Shown here piece by piece: positions 18,243 through 26,338 of a DNA stretch of 64,000 nucleotides. Position numbers and translations under genes: made by a program. Position 1 is the first letter of the stretch; every line of letters starts with the position of its first letter. Origin of the DNA: Saprospiraceae bacterium (GTDB lineage Bacteria > Bacteroidota > Bacteroidia > Chitinophagales > Saprospiraceae); contig JAIPBE010000006.1 of NCBI GenBank assembly GCA_021738725.1, forward strand, positions 42,069 to 106,068. The letters are read 5' to 3'. A model generated the notes under the pieces. The model was not told the DNA's origin and ran no database searches. It worked only from the letters and a program-made list of their open reading frames with translations.

Positions 18243-18669
18243 AGCGCAAGACGAATGGTTCCAAGTATCTCTTTTTGTGGAACGATGATCAGGGGCGGTG
18301 TCTCACCGCCTTGTTGATCCATTAAGGAGCGGGAGGTATGCATAATCGCCAGAGCGGGGGAATGTTCCTGCGTTCCTGGATTCCTGCGTTCCTGGTTACT
18401 GGTTCCTCCCTGCCTACGGCAGGCTGGGTTCCTGGTTGGTTTCAGGATTGGTGGATGGTTTTAAGGGTTTGGCGCCAAGCATAACCTCACCCCCAACCCC
18501 TCTCCACTCGTGGAGAGGGGAGTAGTTCACCTTGGATGGAATCAGCCCTATTTGAACGAGAATTGATTGATCTATGCCCTAACAATACAAGTATGAAAAT
18601 AATAAAAAGGAAGCTGGAGGCAGACTATAGAAGACTAATTGAAAAGACTGGATTTGTGTTGCTAATAAA

Positions 18670-19239
18670 CTAAAAAATACCCCTCCTCCTCAACTCCCAA
18701 AAACAATCTGCAGTGGCATTGATATCTGCTGCTGCATTATGTGCTTCACTGAACCCCTTTCCAAAGAGTCGATGATGTAATTCATCCAATTTGGGCCACT
18801 TGTAACCATAGTTACCCGGAATAGCACAAAAGGCTGTCGATCCCTGCATAGTACAGATAAGCCTCTTCATGGGAATCAAATTATCCATTCCAGAGCGTAG
18901 AAACTCTGCCCCTACAATTTTCTCATCAAAACTGATATTGTGGGCCACCAAAGATTTGGCCTGGTTTAATTGCATTATAAATTCATCCAGCACCTGCTGT
19001 AGATCTACCCCTTCGCTTAATGCTCTTTCTGTAGTGATCCCGTGTATGGATGATGCATCTGAAGGAATCGTAAACCCAACGGGACGTATGATGTGATCAT
19101 TCCTTCCAAGTTCATTCCCGTCCTCATCAAATAGGACCCAGGCTATCTGGACAAGCCGTGGCCAATTCGACAGATTGGAGACCGGTGCTTTCCAGTTTTT
19201 GGGAAGACCATTGGTTTCGGTGTCAAAAAATAAATACAT
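18670..19239 (-). CDS. DnaQ-like 3'-5' exonuclease
   Basis: A 189-residue exonuclease of the DEDDh class, related to the epsilon subunit of DNA polymerase III. ExoI is FFDTETNGLP, ExoII is VAHNISFDEKIVG and ExoIII is HNAAADINATADCFWEL, so all catalytic acids and the histidine are present. The WPKLDELHHRLFG segment is typical of the stand-alone Bacteroidetes versions. I start at ATG 19239 (MYLFFDTET) since the longer frame adds 15 residues before the first strand of the fold. It stands alone within the repeat-rich accessory region, on the minus strand, and could act in DNA repair or RNA trimming; which is not clear from sequence. Confidence 0.9.
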   Translation of the reverse strand: MYLFFDTETNGLPKNWKAPVSNLSNWPRLVQIAWVLFDEDGNELGRNDHIIRPVGFTIPSDASSIHGITTERALSEGVDLQQVLDEFIMQLNQAKSLVAHNISFDEKIVGAEFLRSGMDNLIPMKRLICTMQGSTAFCAIPGNYGYKWPKLDELHHRLFGKGFSEAHNAAADINATADCFWELRRRGIF

Positions 19240-19747
19240 AGCTCTCAAATCCTGTGAATAATAAAAATTCTGACTACTTAGCATCCAAGATAACGCAATT
19301 ACAATTTCACCCGAATCCCAAACTGGATTGATCGAAAGGGCTCACGCAAAATCCTGATCCATTCACATTAAGATGCTTGATTCCAAAAACGAAACCTGGA
19401 AGTACTCATTTACAAGTCGTCAACACCAATCAGGCAAACACACAATTCATTGTACTTGGAACAGAGGTCCGCTCGCAGTACTCGTTGAACCTTAAACAGC
19501 ACATTCGCACCATACTCTGAACCCCGTGACAACCAGAAACCTTACCTCCGATAAGCAGGCAGGAATATTCAGCCTCCCCCTTTATCCCCCTCATGAAGAC
19601 AAAAAACTCCGGATCTTGCGTGCGTGTGGGAGGGGGACATTCAATGGGCAGGCAATAACCAGCCCGACATAGATCATGCCTTGACACCAAGGTAACCTTG
19701 AACTTTGAACAGCCAGATCTGATCGTGGCACTCCAAAACAGCACCAC
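19240..19747. repeat. Intergenic region II with inverted unit B
   Basis: No gene seen. At 19571-19643 there is unit B in the opposite orientation (CCTCCCCCTTTATCCCCCTC ... GTGGGAGGGGGACAT), with degraded GTTCAAGG-type sequence on both sides (for example CCTTGAACTTTGAACAG near 19694). The remainder is without visible structure. Confidence 0.6.
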
Positions 19748-19870
19748 CTACAACTGCCGCGCCGCAAACGTATCCCCCTCGTGCATATCCCCGGTCTTCA
19801 TCCCCTAGGTCAACCAGCGCATCCGCTGCTCCGAAGTGCCGTGGGTAAACGACTCTGGGACCATATACCC
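19748..19870 (-). pseudogene. Decayed 3' fragment of the zinc metallopeptidase gene
   Basis: On the minus strand this reads GYMVPESFTHGTSEQRMRWL then T, an in-frame TAG (19805-19807), then GMKTGDMHEGDTFAARQL and stop. It matches the last ~40 codons of the intact metallopeptidase at 25105-25968, with about a dozen mismatches over ~120 bp by hand alignment. The rest of the gene is absent. A premature stop and loss of the catalytic part make it non-functional. Both copies have the same orientation and lie 5.36 kb apart. Confidence 0.85.
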
Positions 19871-19961
19871 GATACGGGTGATTTCCGATGAATAGGCAAA
19901 ACCGAGGCAATATCCGATGTGTACTTATCCGGAGTACTGTAGTTTTAGGGGAAAAACCAGC

Positions 19962-21656
19962 ATGACCTTCCCCTTTCGCCATTTTGAGGATCATATTAAT
20001 CAGACTATTCTGAAACGGGGGATGACGTATTTCCGAAAGGGCCATGTTGAAGAGGTGATTGAGCATGGCCATGGCGAATATGAGGCGTATGTCCATGGCA
20101 CGGAATCCTATTTGGTTCAGATCACCATCAAAGGGGAGAACGTCACAGACCATCGGTGCGACTGCCCCTTTGATCAAGGGCCAGTATGCAAGCATGTCAT
20201 CGCTGTGCTGTTTTCCATGCAAAAAGATGAACTCGACTTCGCAACTGAACCAAAACCGGTCAAGAAAACAGGACAGGCCAAAAAAACGGCCAGACGTATG
20301 GTGGAAGATATCCTGAAGGATACTCCACCGGAGGCTTTACAGGAGTTTTGTCGGGGATATGCCCGTAGTCACCACGATTTCCGCCAGTCGCTGATCCTCG
20401 CATTCCCCGCCCGGGAAGAAATGGCTGACAAGCAAACTTATGTTTCCATGATCCGGGCTATCCTCCGCAAGGGCATGGGGCGCATGGGTTTCATCGACTG
20501 GCAGGCTTCCCGGGAGGTGAGGCATAGAATCGAGGAAATCCTGGATATGGGCAAAAAAAAACTGGCGGAAGGACATGGCGATATTGCATTTGCCATTGCC
20601 ACCGCCATCTTGGAGGAAATGACGGCAAACATCGAAGACATCGACGATAGTGCATACAATTTCGAGCAATGCATTGAAGATGCTATTGAGATCATGGAAA
20701 AACTGGCCGATTCCTTTCCGGATCAACGACAGGCTCTGTTTACATATGCGGTGGATATGACCAGTTCACATGAATTTGAAGAATGGCGCTGGAAGTTTGA
20801 TCTGCTCGAGATCGCCCTGGCGAGTGCACGTACCACAGAGGAGTTTGCCATTGTCCGGTCTCTCGCACAAGAATGCGATCGAACACCCTATATGGGTGAC
20901 TGGAAAGAACTGCTGCTCTATCGCCTGGCTGTCAATGAATATGGAGAAGATGCGGGCAACCAGTTTCTGATGGAGCATTTGCACAATCCTCAGTTGCGTG
21001 CTTTTGCTTTCAGAGCCGCCATGAACAAACAACAGTTTGACAAGGCCAGACAGCTGGCCATGGAAGGGATCGATATATCTGAAGCAGCCAATGAAAAAGA
21101 ACAGGCCGGCTGGTATCGTCTTCTGCTGGAAGTTGCTGTGAAAACGGGAGACCAAAACGAGATCCTGAACAATGCACGATTTCTAGCAATCCATGATTAT
21201 CAAGATCGTGATCAACACTTGCAACTGCTCAAAGACAACCTGCCCGAAACGGAATGGAAAGCCTGGTTGTCAAGCATGATCGAGGAGGCGAGCAACCGTA
21301 AATATGCCTACCAGTCTACTGTACATGCTTTCCTGGTCTTTGATCAGCGCTGGGATGAGCTCTTCCAGGTGCTGAAAACCAATAATGAAAATGGACTGAT
21401 CGGGTTGGGCACGATCAAGAACTATGAATCCCAACTAAAAGAAAACTACAGTCACCAAGTGGCCCTTTTGTACCGGGATGATGTTCTGCGACATGTGGGC
21501 GATGCCAATCAACGAAAGGACTATGAAGAAATCGCCTATTGGATCCGAAGAATGAAAAAACTGGGGGCAAATGAGGAGGCTTCAGATCTGATCAACGAGC
21601 TGACCGCGAGGTTTCCTCGCAGGAGGGCCTTATTGGAAGAATTGGGACAGGTGTAG
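19962..21656 (+). CDS. SWIM zinc-finger protein with a long helical repeat region
   Basis: A 564-residue protein. Near the N-terminus (about residues 58-80) is a SWIM finger, CDCPFDQGPVCKHVIAVLF, of the CxC...CxH form that binds zinc and, in other families, DNA or protein. The rest is almost all helical with TPR/HEAT-like repeats (for example AFAFRAAMNKQQFDKARQLAMEGI and EEIAYWIRRMKKLGANEEASDLINELTARFP). I start at ATG 19962 because the open frame upstream runs into the metallopeptidase remnant. No SNF2 helicase domain is fused, unlike many SWIM proteins. Function unknown. It lies upstream of hipBA in the same direction, but 250-290 bp of AT-rich DNA separate them, so it is probably not in their operon. 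Confidence 0.85.
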   Translation: MTFPFRHFEDHINQTILKRGMTYFRKGHVEEVIEHGHGEYEAYVHGTESYLVQITIKGENVTDHRCDCPFDQGPVCKHVIAVLFSMQKDELDFATEPKPVKKTGQAKKTARRMVEDILKDTPPEALQEFCRGYARSHHDFRQSLILAFPAREEMADKQTYVSMIRAILRKGMGRMGFIDWQASREVRHRIEEILDMGKKKLAEGHGDIAFAIATAILEEMTANIEDIDDSAYNFEQCIEDAIEIMEKLADSFPDQRQALFTYAVDMTSSHEFEEWRWKFDLLEIALASARTTEEFAIVRSLAQECDRTPYMGDWKELLLYRLAVNEYGEDAGNQFLMEHLHNPQLRAFAFRAAMNKQQFDKARQLAMEGIDISEAANEKEQAGWYRLLLEVAVKTGDQNEILNNARFLAIHDYQDRDQHLQLLKDNLPETEWKAWLSSMIEEASNRKYAYQSTVHAFLVFDQRWDELFQVLKTNNENGLIGLGTIKNYESQLKENYSHQVALLYRDDVLRHVGDANQRKDYEEIAYWIRRMKKLGANEEASDLINELTARFPRRRALLEELGQV

Positions 21657-21949
21657 ATTTTACAGGAACCGTATTTCTGCGCCATATCGAGGCTGGAAAG
21701 GACGAAAAAATCAGATCAATAGCCACCACACAATATAGATGAAGGATAATACTAAAATGAATGGTATATCATGCACTATAACAGAATACTAAACTAATGA
21801 ATGATTAAGCATACATAAGTATCTATCATATTTAACAGATTAGCCAAATATTATTAATATTTGTATGAGTATTCATTCATTATTGCATTATATTGACCAT
21901 TATGACTGATTTACCATACAATAACTGGCATGCCATGAGTGACTAGGCA
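21657..21949. promoter_or_regulatory. AT-rich upstream region of hipBA
   Basis: Markedly AT-rich compared with its surroundings. It contains a perfect palindrome with one central base, AAATATTA-T-TAATATTT (21846-21862), and inverted partners AATGAATGA (21796-21804) / TCATTCATT (21873-21881) and GAATACT (21784-21790) / AGTATTC (21868-21874). HipB-type antitoxins bind paired operators in such regions, so these are candidate HipB sites. Confidence 0.45.
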
Positions 21950-22249
21950 TTGGCTGGCCGTATTGGGGCCTTCATCCGACATCACCGTCTGGAGCAAAAC
22001 AAGACCCAGGATGCATTGTCGCATGCCGCCGGAATCAGCCGCTCCACCCTCAGTTTGCTGGAACGGGGAGAGCCAGTGACATTGGCCACCCTGATCCAGG
22101 TATTGCGGGTACTGGACCAATTGCAGGTCATGGATGCATTTGAGATCCGAAAACACATCAGTCCCTTGGTACAGGCAAAGGCCGAACATGCCAAACGCCG
22201 ACGTGCCAGAAACTCAAAATCCAATCCATCAACATCCTCAGATTGTTAG
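21950..22249 (+). CDS. hipB: HipB-like XRE antitoxin, reading frame interrupted by an amber codon
   Basis: HipB represses the hipBA operon and neutralises the HipA kinase. The frame from 21902 reads MTDLPYNNWHAMSD, then TAG (21944-21946), then ALAGRIGAFIRHHRLEQNKT and the full helix-turn-helix (AGISRSTLSLLERGEPVTLATLIQVLRVLDQL). The NWxxMSD lead is what I expect of intact Bacteroidetes homologues, so the original start was probably 21902. Translation may now start at the TTG at 21950, the coordinates given here, yielding 99 residues with the DNA-binding domain whole. The C-terminus is basic (HAKRRRARNSK). The stop is 2 nt before hipA. It may be a functional shortened antitoxin or an early pseudogene; the intact hipA favours some remaining activity. 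Confidence 0.75.
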   Translation: MAGRIGAFIRHHRLEQNKTQDALSHAAGISRSTLSLLERGEPVTLATLIQVLRVLDQLQVMDAFEIRKHISPLVQAKAEHAKRRRARNSKSNPSTSSDC

Positions 22250-22251
22250 CC

Positions 22252-23556
22252 ATGAATTCAGCACTTGTGAAGATATGGGGAGAGTCGGTCGGAGCAGTAG
22301 CCTGGGATGAAACGACAGGAATCGCGTCATTTGAATATGAACCCGAATTCAAACGCAAGGGATGGGATCTGGCACCACTGCTCATGCCCATTCAGGTAAC
22401 AAGATCCACGTATTCCTTTCCAGCACTGCGCAAAAAGGCAGATCCCTCTCTTGATACCTTTAAAGGGTTACCCGGTTTGCTGGCCGATGCGCTGCCCGAT
22501 CGGTATGGTCACGCACTGATCAATCTGTGGCTGGCCCTACAGGGTTGTCCACAGGACAGTCTGAACCCGGTGGAACTGCTGTGCTTTATCGGGAAAAGGG
22601 GAATGGGTGCCCTGGAATTCGAGCCGGCCACATTCAGGGAGAACAAACAAACCTTCTCTCTGGAAATGGACAGTCTGGTCAAAATGGCCAGAAAAATGCT
22701 ATCGAAAAAAGAGGCATTTGTCACCCATCTGAACACTGAGGAAGAAAAAGCGATCAAGGAGATCCTGCGGATCGGTACATCGGCCGGTGGAGCTCGGCCA
22801 AAAGCCGTGATCGCCTGGAATGAAAAAACACAGGAGGTCAGATCCGGCCAAACCACAGCACCCCGCGGATTTGAACACTGGCTTATCAAACTCGATGGCG
22901 TCAGTGATGTACAATTGGGGTCGAGTAAAGGCTATGGTCGGGTTGAAATGGCCTATTACCAGATGGCCATCGACTGTTGTATCGACATGATGCCCTCCAG
23001 GTTGTTGGAAGAAAACGGAAGAGCCCACTTTATGACCAAACGATTTGATCGGGAAGGCCAGTCGACCAAACATCACATCCAGACCTTCTGCGCCATCAAA
23101 CACTTCGATTTTAATCTAGTGACCAGCTACAGCTATGAGCAACTCTTTCAAACCATGCGGGAATTAAAGTTGCCCTATCCTGATGCCGAGCAAATGTTTC
23201 GCAGGATGGTCTTCAATGTGGCGGCCAGAAACTGTGACGACCATACCAAAAATGTTGCCTTCAGATTAAAACAGGATGGCCTGTGGGAACTGGCCCCAGC
23301 GTACGATATCTGCCATGCGTACCAACCCGAGCACCAATGGGTCAGCCAGCATGCGTTGAGTATCAACGGCAAGAGAACCGGAGTCACCAGAGACGATCTC
23401 CTGGCTGTGGGAAAGATGATCCGGAACAAGCAAGCTGCAGATATGATCGACGAGATCAGCCAAACGGTCAGCCGGTGGAAGCACTACGCCGATGCCGTGA
23501 ATGTATACCCCGCCTTGCGTGATGAGATCGACGCTACGTTGATCCGATTGACCTGA
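22252..23556 (+). CDS. hipA: HipA serine/threonine kinase toxin
   Basis: HipA phosphorylates glutamyl-tRNA synthetase in E. coli and induces dormancy; the target here is unknown. The 434-residue product has the N-terminal subdomain (VKIWGESVGAVAWDETTGIASFEYEP), the Gly-rich loop GTSAGGARPKAV that contains the regulatory serine, the ATP-contacting lysine in HWLIKLDG, the MTKRFDR segment, the catalytic loop VFNVAARNCDDHTKNVAF and the metal-binding LAPAYDICHA. All kinase motifs look intact and the length matches full HipA rather than the split HipT/HipS kind. It is coupled to hipB (2-nt gap). Start at ATG 22252 rather than the TTG 9 nt earlier. Confidence 0.93.
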   Translation: MNSALVKIWGESVGAVAWDETTGIASFEYEPEFKRKGWDLAPLLMPIQVTRSTYSFPALRKKADPSLDTFKGLPGLLADALPDRYGHALINLWLALQGCPQDSLNPVELLCFIGKRGMGALEFEPATFRENKQTFSLEMDSLVKMARKMLSKKEAFVTHLNTEEEKAIKEILRIGTSAGGARPKAVIAWNEKTQEVRSGQTTAPRGFEHWLIKLDGVSDVQLGSSKGYGRVEMAYYQMAIDCCIDMMPSRLLEENGRAHFMTKRFDREGQSTKHHIQTFCAIKHFDFNLVTSYSYEQLFQTMRELKLPYPDAEQMFRRMVFNVAARNCDDHTKNVAFRLKQDGLWELAPAYDICHAYQPEHQWVSQHALSINGKRTGVTRDDLLAVGKMIRNKQAADMIDEISQTVSRWKHYADAVNVYPALRDEIDATLIRLT

Positions 23557-24025
23557 AATCCGTCCAATTATACAGTTTGGTCAACACTGGTGGAACGTAG
23601 TAACGAATTCTCAAACGAAGTCGAGGCGGGGCGAAGGAATGTTCCTGCCCGTATGCCGGGGGTATAATTCCTTGGTTCCTTGATTCCTGGTTCCTGGTTG
23701 GATTCAGGTCTGGTAGGCGGTCTCAAGGGTCTGGCAGTTCAAGGTTCAAGGACGGAGCCTACTGGCCCGTCTAGTTCAAAGTTCAACGTGGGGCTCGTTG
23801 AACTTATGAAGAGCTCTTCGTACCGGCGTGCTTTAGCCGCCGCACCAGTAAGTGTTCAAATAGTTCATTGATTATTCCGAAAGAGGAAGGATGTTCCTGA
23901 TTCCTGATTCCTGATTTCTGGTTCCTGCGTTCCTGCGTTCCTGCGTTCCTAATTCCAAATTAAGCTACGGGATTGGTGATTCCGCTTCAAGACCTTGGCT
24001 GCAACTTTAAATTATTGATGTTGGT

Positions 24026-24042
24026 GCCGGTGTCTCACCGGC
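24026..24042. repeat. REP-like hairpin A1, third copy
   Basis: GCCGGTG-TCT-CACCGGC followed at 24093-24109 by GGCGGTG-TCT-CACCGCC. Confidence 0.8.
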
Positions 24043-24483
24043 AGCGCGTGACGAGTGGCTCCAAGTATCGCTTTTATGGAATGGCAAGCATAGGCGGTGT
24101 CTCACCGCCTTGTTGATCTATCAAGGCTGGGGAGATATACATATCGCTAGACCGGGAGAATGTTCCTACGTTCCTGCCTGCAAGCCGCAGGCTTGATTCC
24201 TGCGTTCCTGATTCCCGGTTCCTGATTCCTGCGTTCCTGGTTCCTGGTTCCTGATTAGACAAAGCCCGAGATTTCCGGATCCAGATGAACGGGCAAAATG
24301 TAGGAAGCTGTGAAATGGTAGCATGTCCCCCTCCCACACGAATGCCGGAACCGGAGAAGTCTGACTTCATGAGGGGGATAAAGGGGGAGGCGGAAAATTC
24401 CTTGGTTCCTGATTCCTGATTCCTGATTCCTGATTATGCTTCTGAACAAACCTTTGTTTCCACTAAAAACTATTGACGTTGGT

Positions 24484-24500
24484 GCCGGTGTCTCACCGGC
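24484..24500. repeat. REP-like hairpin A1, fourth copy
   Basis: GCCGGTG-TCT-CACCGGC followed at 24552-24566 by GCGGTG-TCT-CACCGC. Confidence 0.8.
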
Positions 24501-25104
24501 AGCGCTAGACGAGTAGTTCCGTGTATCTCATTTTATAAATGGTGATCTTGGGCGGTGTCTCACCGCATTAGCGATCCACCAAGGCCAGAGAGATATACTT
24601 ATCGTTAGACCGGGGGAATGTTCCTGGTTCCTGGTTCCTGGTTCCTAGTTCCTGATTAGACAAGGCCCGAGATTTCCTGATCCAGATGAACGGGCAAAAT
24701 GTAGGAAGCTGTGAAATGGTAGCATGTCCCCCTCCCACACAAATGCCGGAACCGGAGCAGTCTGACTTCATGAGGGGGTTAAATGGGGAGGCGGAAAATT
24801 CCCGGTTCCTGTGTTCCTGATTTTTGACTTTTTCCACCAGGGCGACTGAAGTCACCCCTACAATCCCTCACTCTCAGCTTCTCATTGTCCCTCAGTCTCA
24901 AAGTCACAGGTTTTGCCTTGCTCCTTCCGCGGTCCTGATCCCTCGAAATAACGCAATAACGCCTTAACGAAATAACCCCGCTTGAGACCTCTTGGGAAAT
25001 GCTAACGCCCAAGACCCAACGCCTAAGACTGGCCCTCGGCCCTGTTCCTGTTTGGCCAGGTATGGTACGCAAATCACAAAGGACTGGCCGCCGAACAAAA
25101 TCAC

Positions 25105-25968
25105 TCACAACTGCCGCGCCGCAAACGTATCCCCCTCGCGCATATCCCCAGTTTTCATGCCCTTGGTCAACCAGCGCATCCGCTGCTCTGAAGTACCGTG
25201 GGTGAACGACTCGGGGACGACATACCCGCGACTGCGCATTTGAATGCGATCATCACCGATCGCCTGGGCGGCACCCAGCGCCTCTTCCAGGTCGCCCTCT
25301 TCCAGAAAGTTCTTCATCTTCTGGGCATGGTGGATCCACACGCCTGCCAGGAAGTCGGCCTGCAACTCCAGTCGCACCGAGAGGTCATTGCCCGCCGCCT
25401 TGGACATCCGGGCCTGCTGCTGGCTCACCTGACCGGTGATCCCCAGCAGATTCTGCACGTGGTGCGCGACCTCATGCGACACCACATAAGCCATGGCAAA
25501 GTCGCCGCTGGCACCAAACCGCGTCTTCAGCTCCTGGTAAAATCCCAGATCGATATACACCTTCTGGTCGGCCGGACAGTAAAACGGACCGGTCGTCGAA
25601 CTGGCATATCCACAGGCAGAACGGTCCTGGTCGGTGTACAACACCAGCGTCGGATGGGGGTAACTTCTACCCAATTGCTCCGGAAATAATTTGTCCCATA
25701 CGTCCTCCGTATCCTTGAGCACAACCCCGACAAAGGCAGCCATCTCGTCGTCTGCTGTGCCTGCCTGCTGGACACCGCTGGCTTCCGTGGCTGGACCATC
25801 GGAGCCCTGGAACTGAGACAACAGCTGTGACGGATCCTGACCCAGGAGCAGGGCAATGATCACGATCAGGATGGACCCGATCCCCAGACCTGCTCCGACC
25901 TTCTTTGCCGTGGTACCCCTGCGCCGGTCATCGACATTCTCACTGGATTCTCTGCCTTGCCATTTCAT
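25105..25968 (-). CDS. Neutral zinc metallopeptidase, YpfJ family
   Basis: A 287-residue membrane-anchored putative metallopeptidase. A cytoplasmic basic start (residues 1-23, RRRGTTAKK) is followed by one transmembrane helix (24-43, GAGLGIGSILIVIIALLLG), a Gly/Gln-rich linker and the catalytic domain. The zinc site HEVAHH (His165, Glu166, His169) and a downstream Glu in LELQADFLAG (Glu201) are present, as is the CGYASSTTGPFYCPADQKVY motif typical of the family. Substrates are unknown. It is transcribed leftward and its 3' end is duplicated as a decayed fragment at 19748-19870. Its start faces the polA leader cassette. Confidence 0.93.
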   Translation of the reverse strand: MKWQGRESSENVDDRRRGTTAKKVGAGLGIGSILIVIIALLLGQDPSQLLSQFQGSDGPATEASGVQQAGTADDEMAAFVGVVLKDTEDVWDKLFPEQLGRSYPHPTLVLYTDQDRSACGYASSTTGPFYCPADQKVYIDLGFYQELKTRFGASGDFAMAYVVSHEVAHHVQNLLGITGQVSQQQARMSKAAGNDLSVRLELQADFLAGVWIHHAQKMKNFLEEGDLEEALGAAQAIGDDRIQMRSRGYVVPESFTHGTSEQRMRWLTKGMKTGDMREGDTFAARQL

Positions 25969-26040
25969 ACCCGGATCATTTGATTGGACTAAAGATACAT
26001 CCAGGTCTCAAATCCAAATAGCCCTACCCCTGGAATTCAA

Positions 26041-26317
26041 TGATGGGCACTTCAATCAACCCCGCTCAATAACCAAACAAATCCAATCGGGATTTTGACT
26101 AAAGAGAACCTAAGCGATATCCCGAGTCCTAGGGATTATTTCTCAATCAATTAGTTTCGGCTAAGCTCTTTGCTCCACCGCCCCGACCCCGAGGACTCGG
26201 AGGGGCTAAGGCGGCACGCGGTCGAAATGCCTTGCCTACCTGCCGGCAGGCAGGTCTCGATTGGTTTTCTTTAGTCATGGTCTATTTCGGAGGTTAATAG
26301 AAGTACACTTATCTTGC
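26041..26317 (+). repeat. Duplicated leader/promoter cassette, copy 1 (upstream of polA)
   Basis: A roughly 280-bp intergenic sequence that is similar to 31166-31484. Shared parts include ATCAACCCC-CTCAAT-ACC near the start, a CCCCGAGGACTCGG hairpin, GGCTAAGGCGGCACGCGGTC, ATGCCTTGCCT and the end TTTCGGAGGTTAATAGAAGT. At the end it has TTTC, a 21-base gap and TATCTTGC, close to the Bacteroidetes -33/-7 layout, 21 nt before the polA ATG. The middle differs between copies (a CCTGCCGGCAGG hairpin here). Confidence 0.7.
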
Positions 26318-26338
26318 AGACCAATCACCCCCATCTCC

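Larger units (their letters stand above)
17223..18669. repeat. Repeat-rich intergenic region I (no gene)
   Basis: I see no credible gene in this stretch. It is built from four kinds of unit. Unit A (about 17590-17745 and 18207-18363) carries two hairpins with a GTGTCTCAC core and ends in GGGGGAATGTTCCTG. Unit B (17429-17490, 17911-17970) begins CCCCCTCCCA and ends GAGGGGG or GAAGGGG. Unit C is tandem GTTCCTG-like heptamer tracts (17281-17330, 17524-17562, 17745-17794, 18009-18049, 18364-18436). Unit D is a CCCCTCTCC stem-loop (18107-18131, 18497-18520). The order C-B-C-A recurs with a period near 617 bp. Confidence 0.85.
23557..25104. repeat. Repeat-rich intergenic region III (no gene)
   Basis: No credible gene. 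It has the same units as region I. Heptamer tracts lie at 23668-23699, 23894-23952, 24162-24254, 24400-24434, 24620-24656 and 24800-24819. Unit A hairpin pairs are at 24026-24042 with 24093-24109, and at 24484-24500 with 24552-24566. Unit B is at 24321-24391 and 24722-24792. The order A-C-B-C recurs with a period near 458 bp. Two minus-strand open frames here encode near-identical peptides only because they lie over the repeated DNA. The part from 24830 to 25104 has no clear repeats. Confidence 0.85.

Noticed and set aside
17223-18669. CRISPR-like look of the repeat arrays at 17-18.5 and 23.6-24.8 kb
   Set aside because: Units vary in length and order, the heptamer tracts are direct tandem repeats without unique spacers of constant size, and no cas gene is in the window.
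19805-21946. Idea that TAG is read as an amino acid, since both hipB and the metallopeptidase fragment have in-frame TAG
   Set aside because: TAG ends intact genes here, such as mnmG and the SWIM gene, at normal lengths, and the fragment is clearly decayed.
24074-24855. Two near-identical minus-strand open frames (MKSDFSGSGIRVGGGH... and MKSDCSGSGICVGGGH...)
   Set aside because: They lie over repeat units A, B and C; the peptide similarity is only that of the repeated DNA, with low-complexity NQEPGTRN stretches from the heptamer tracts.
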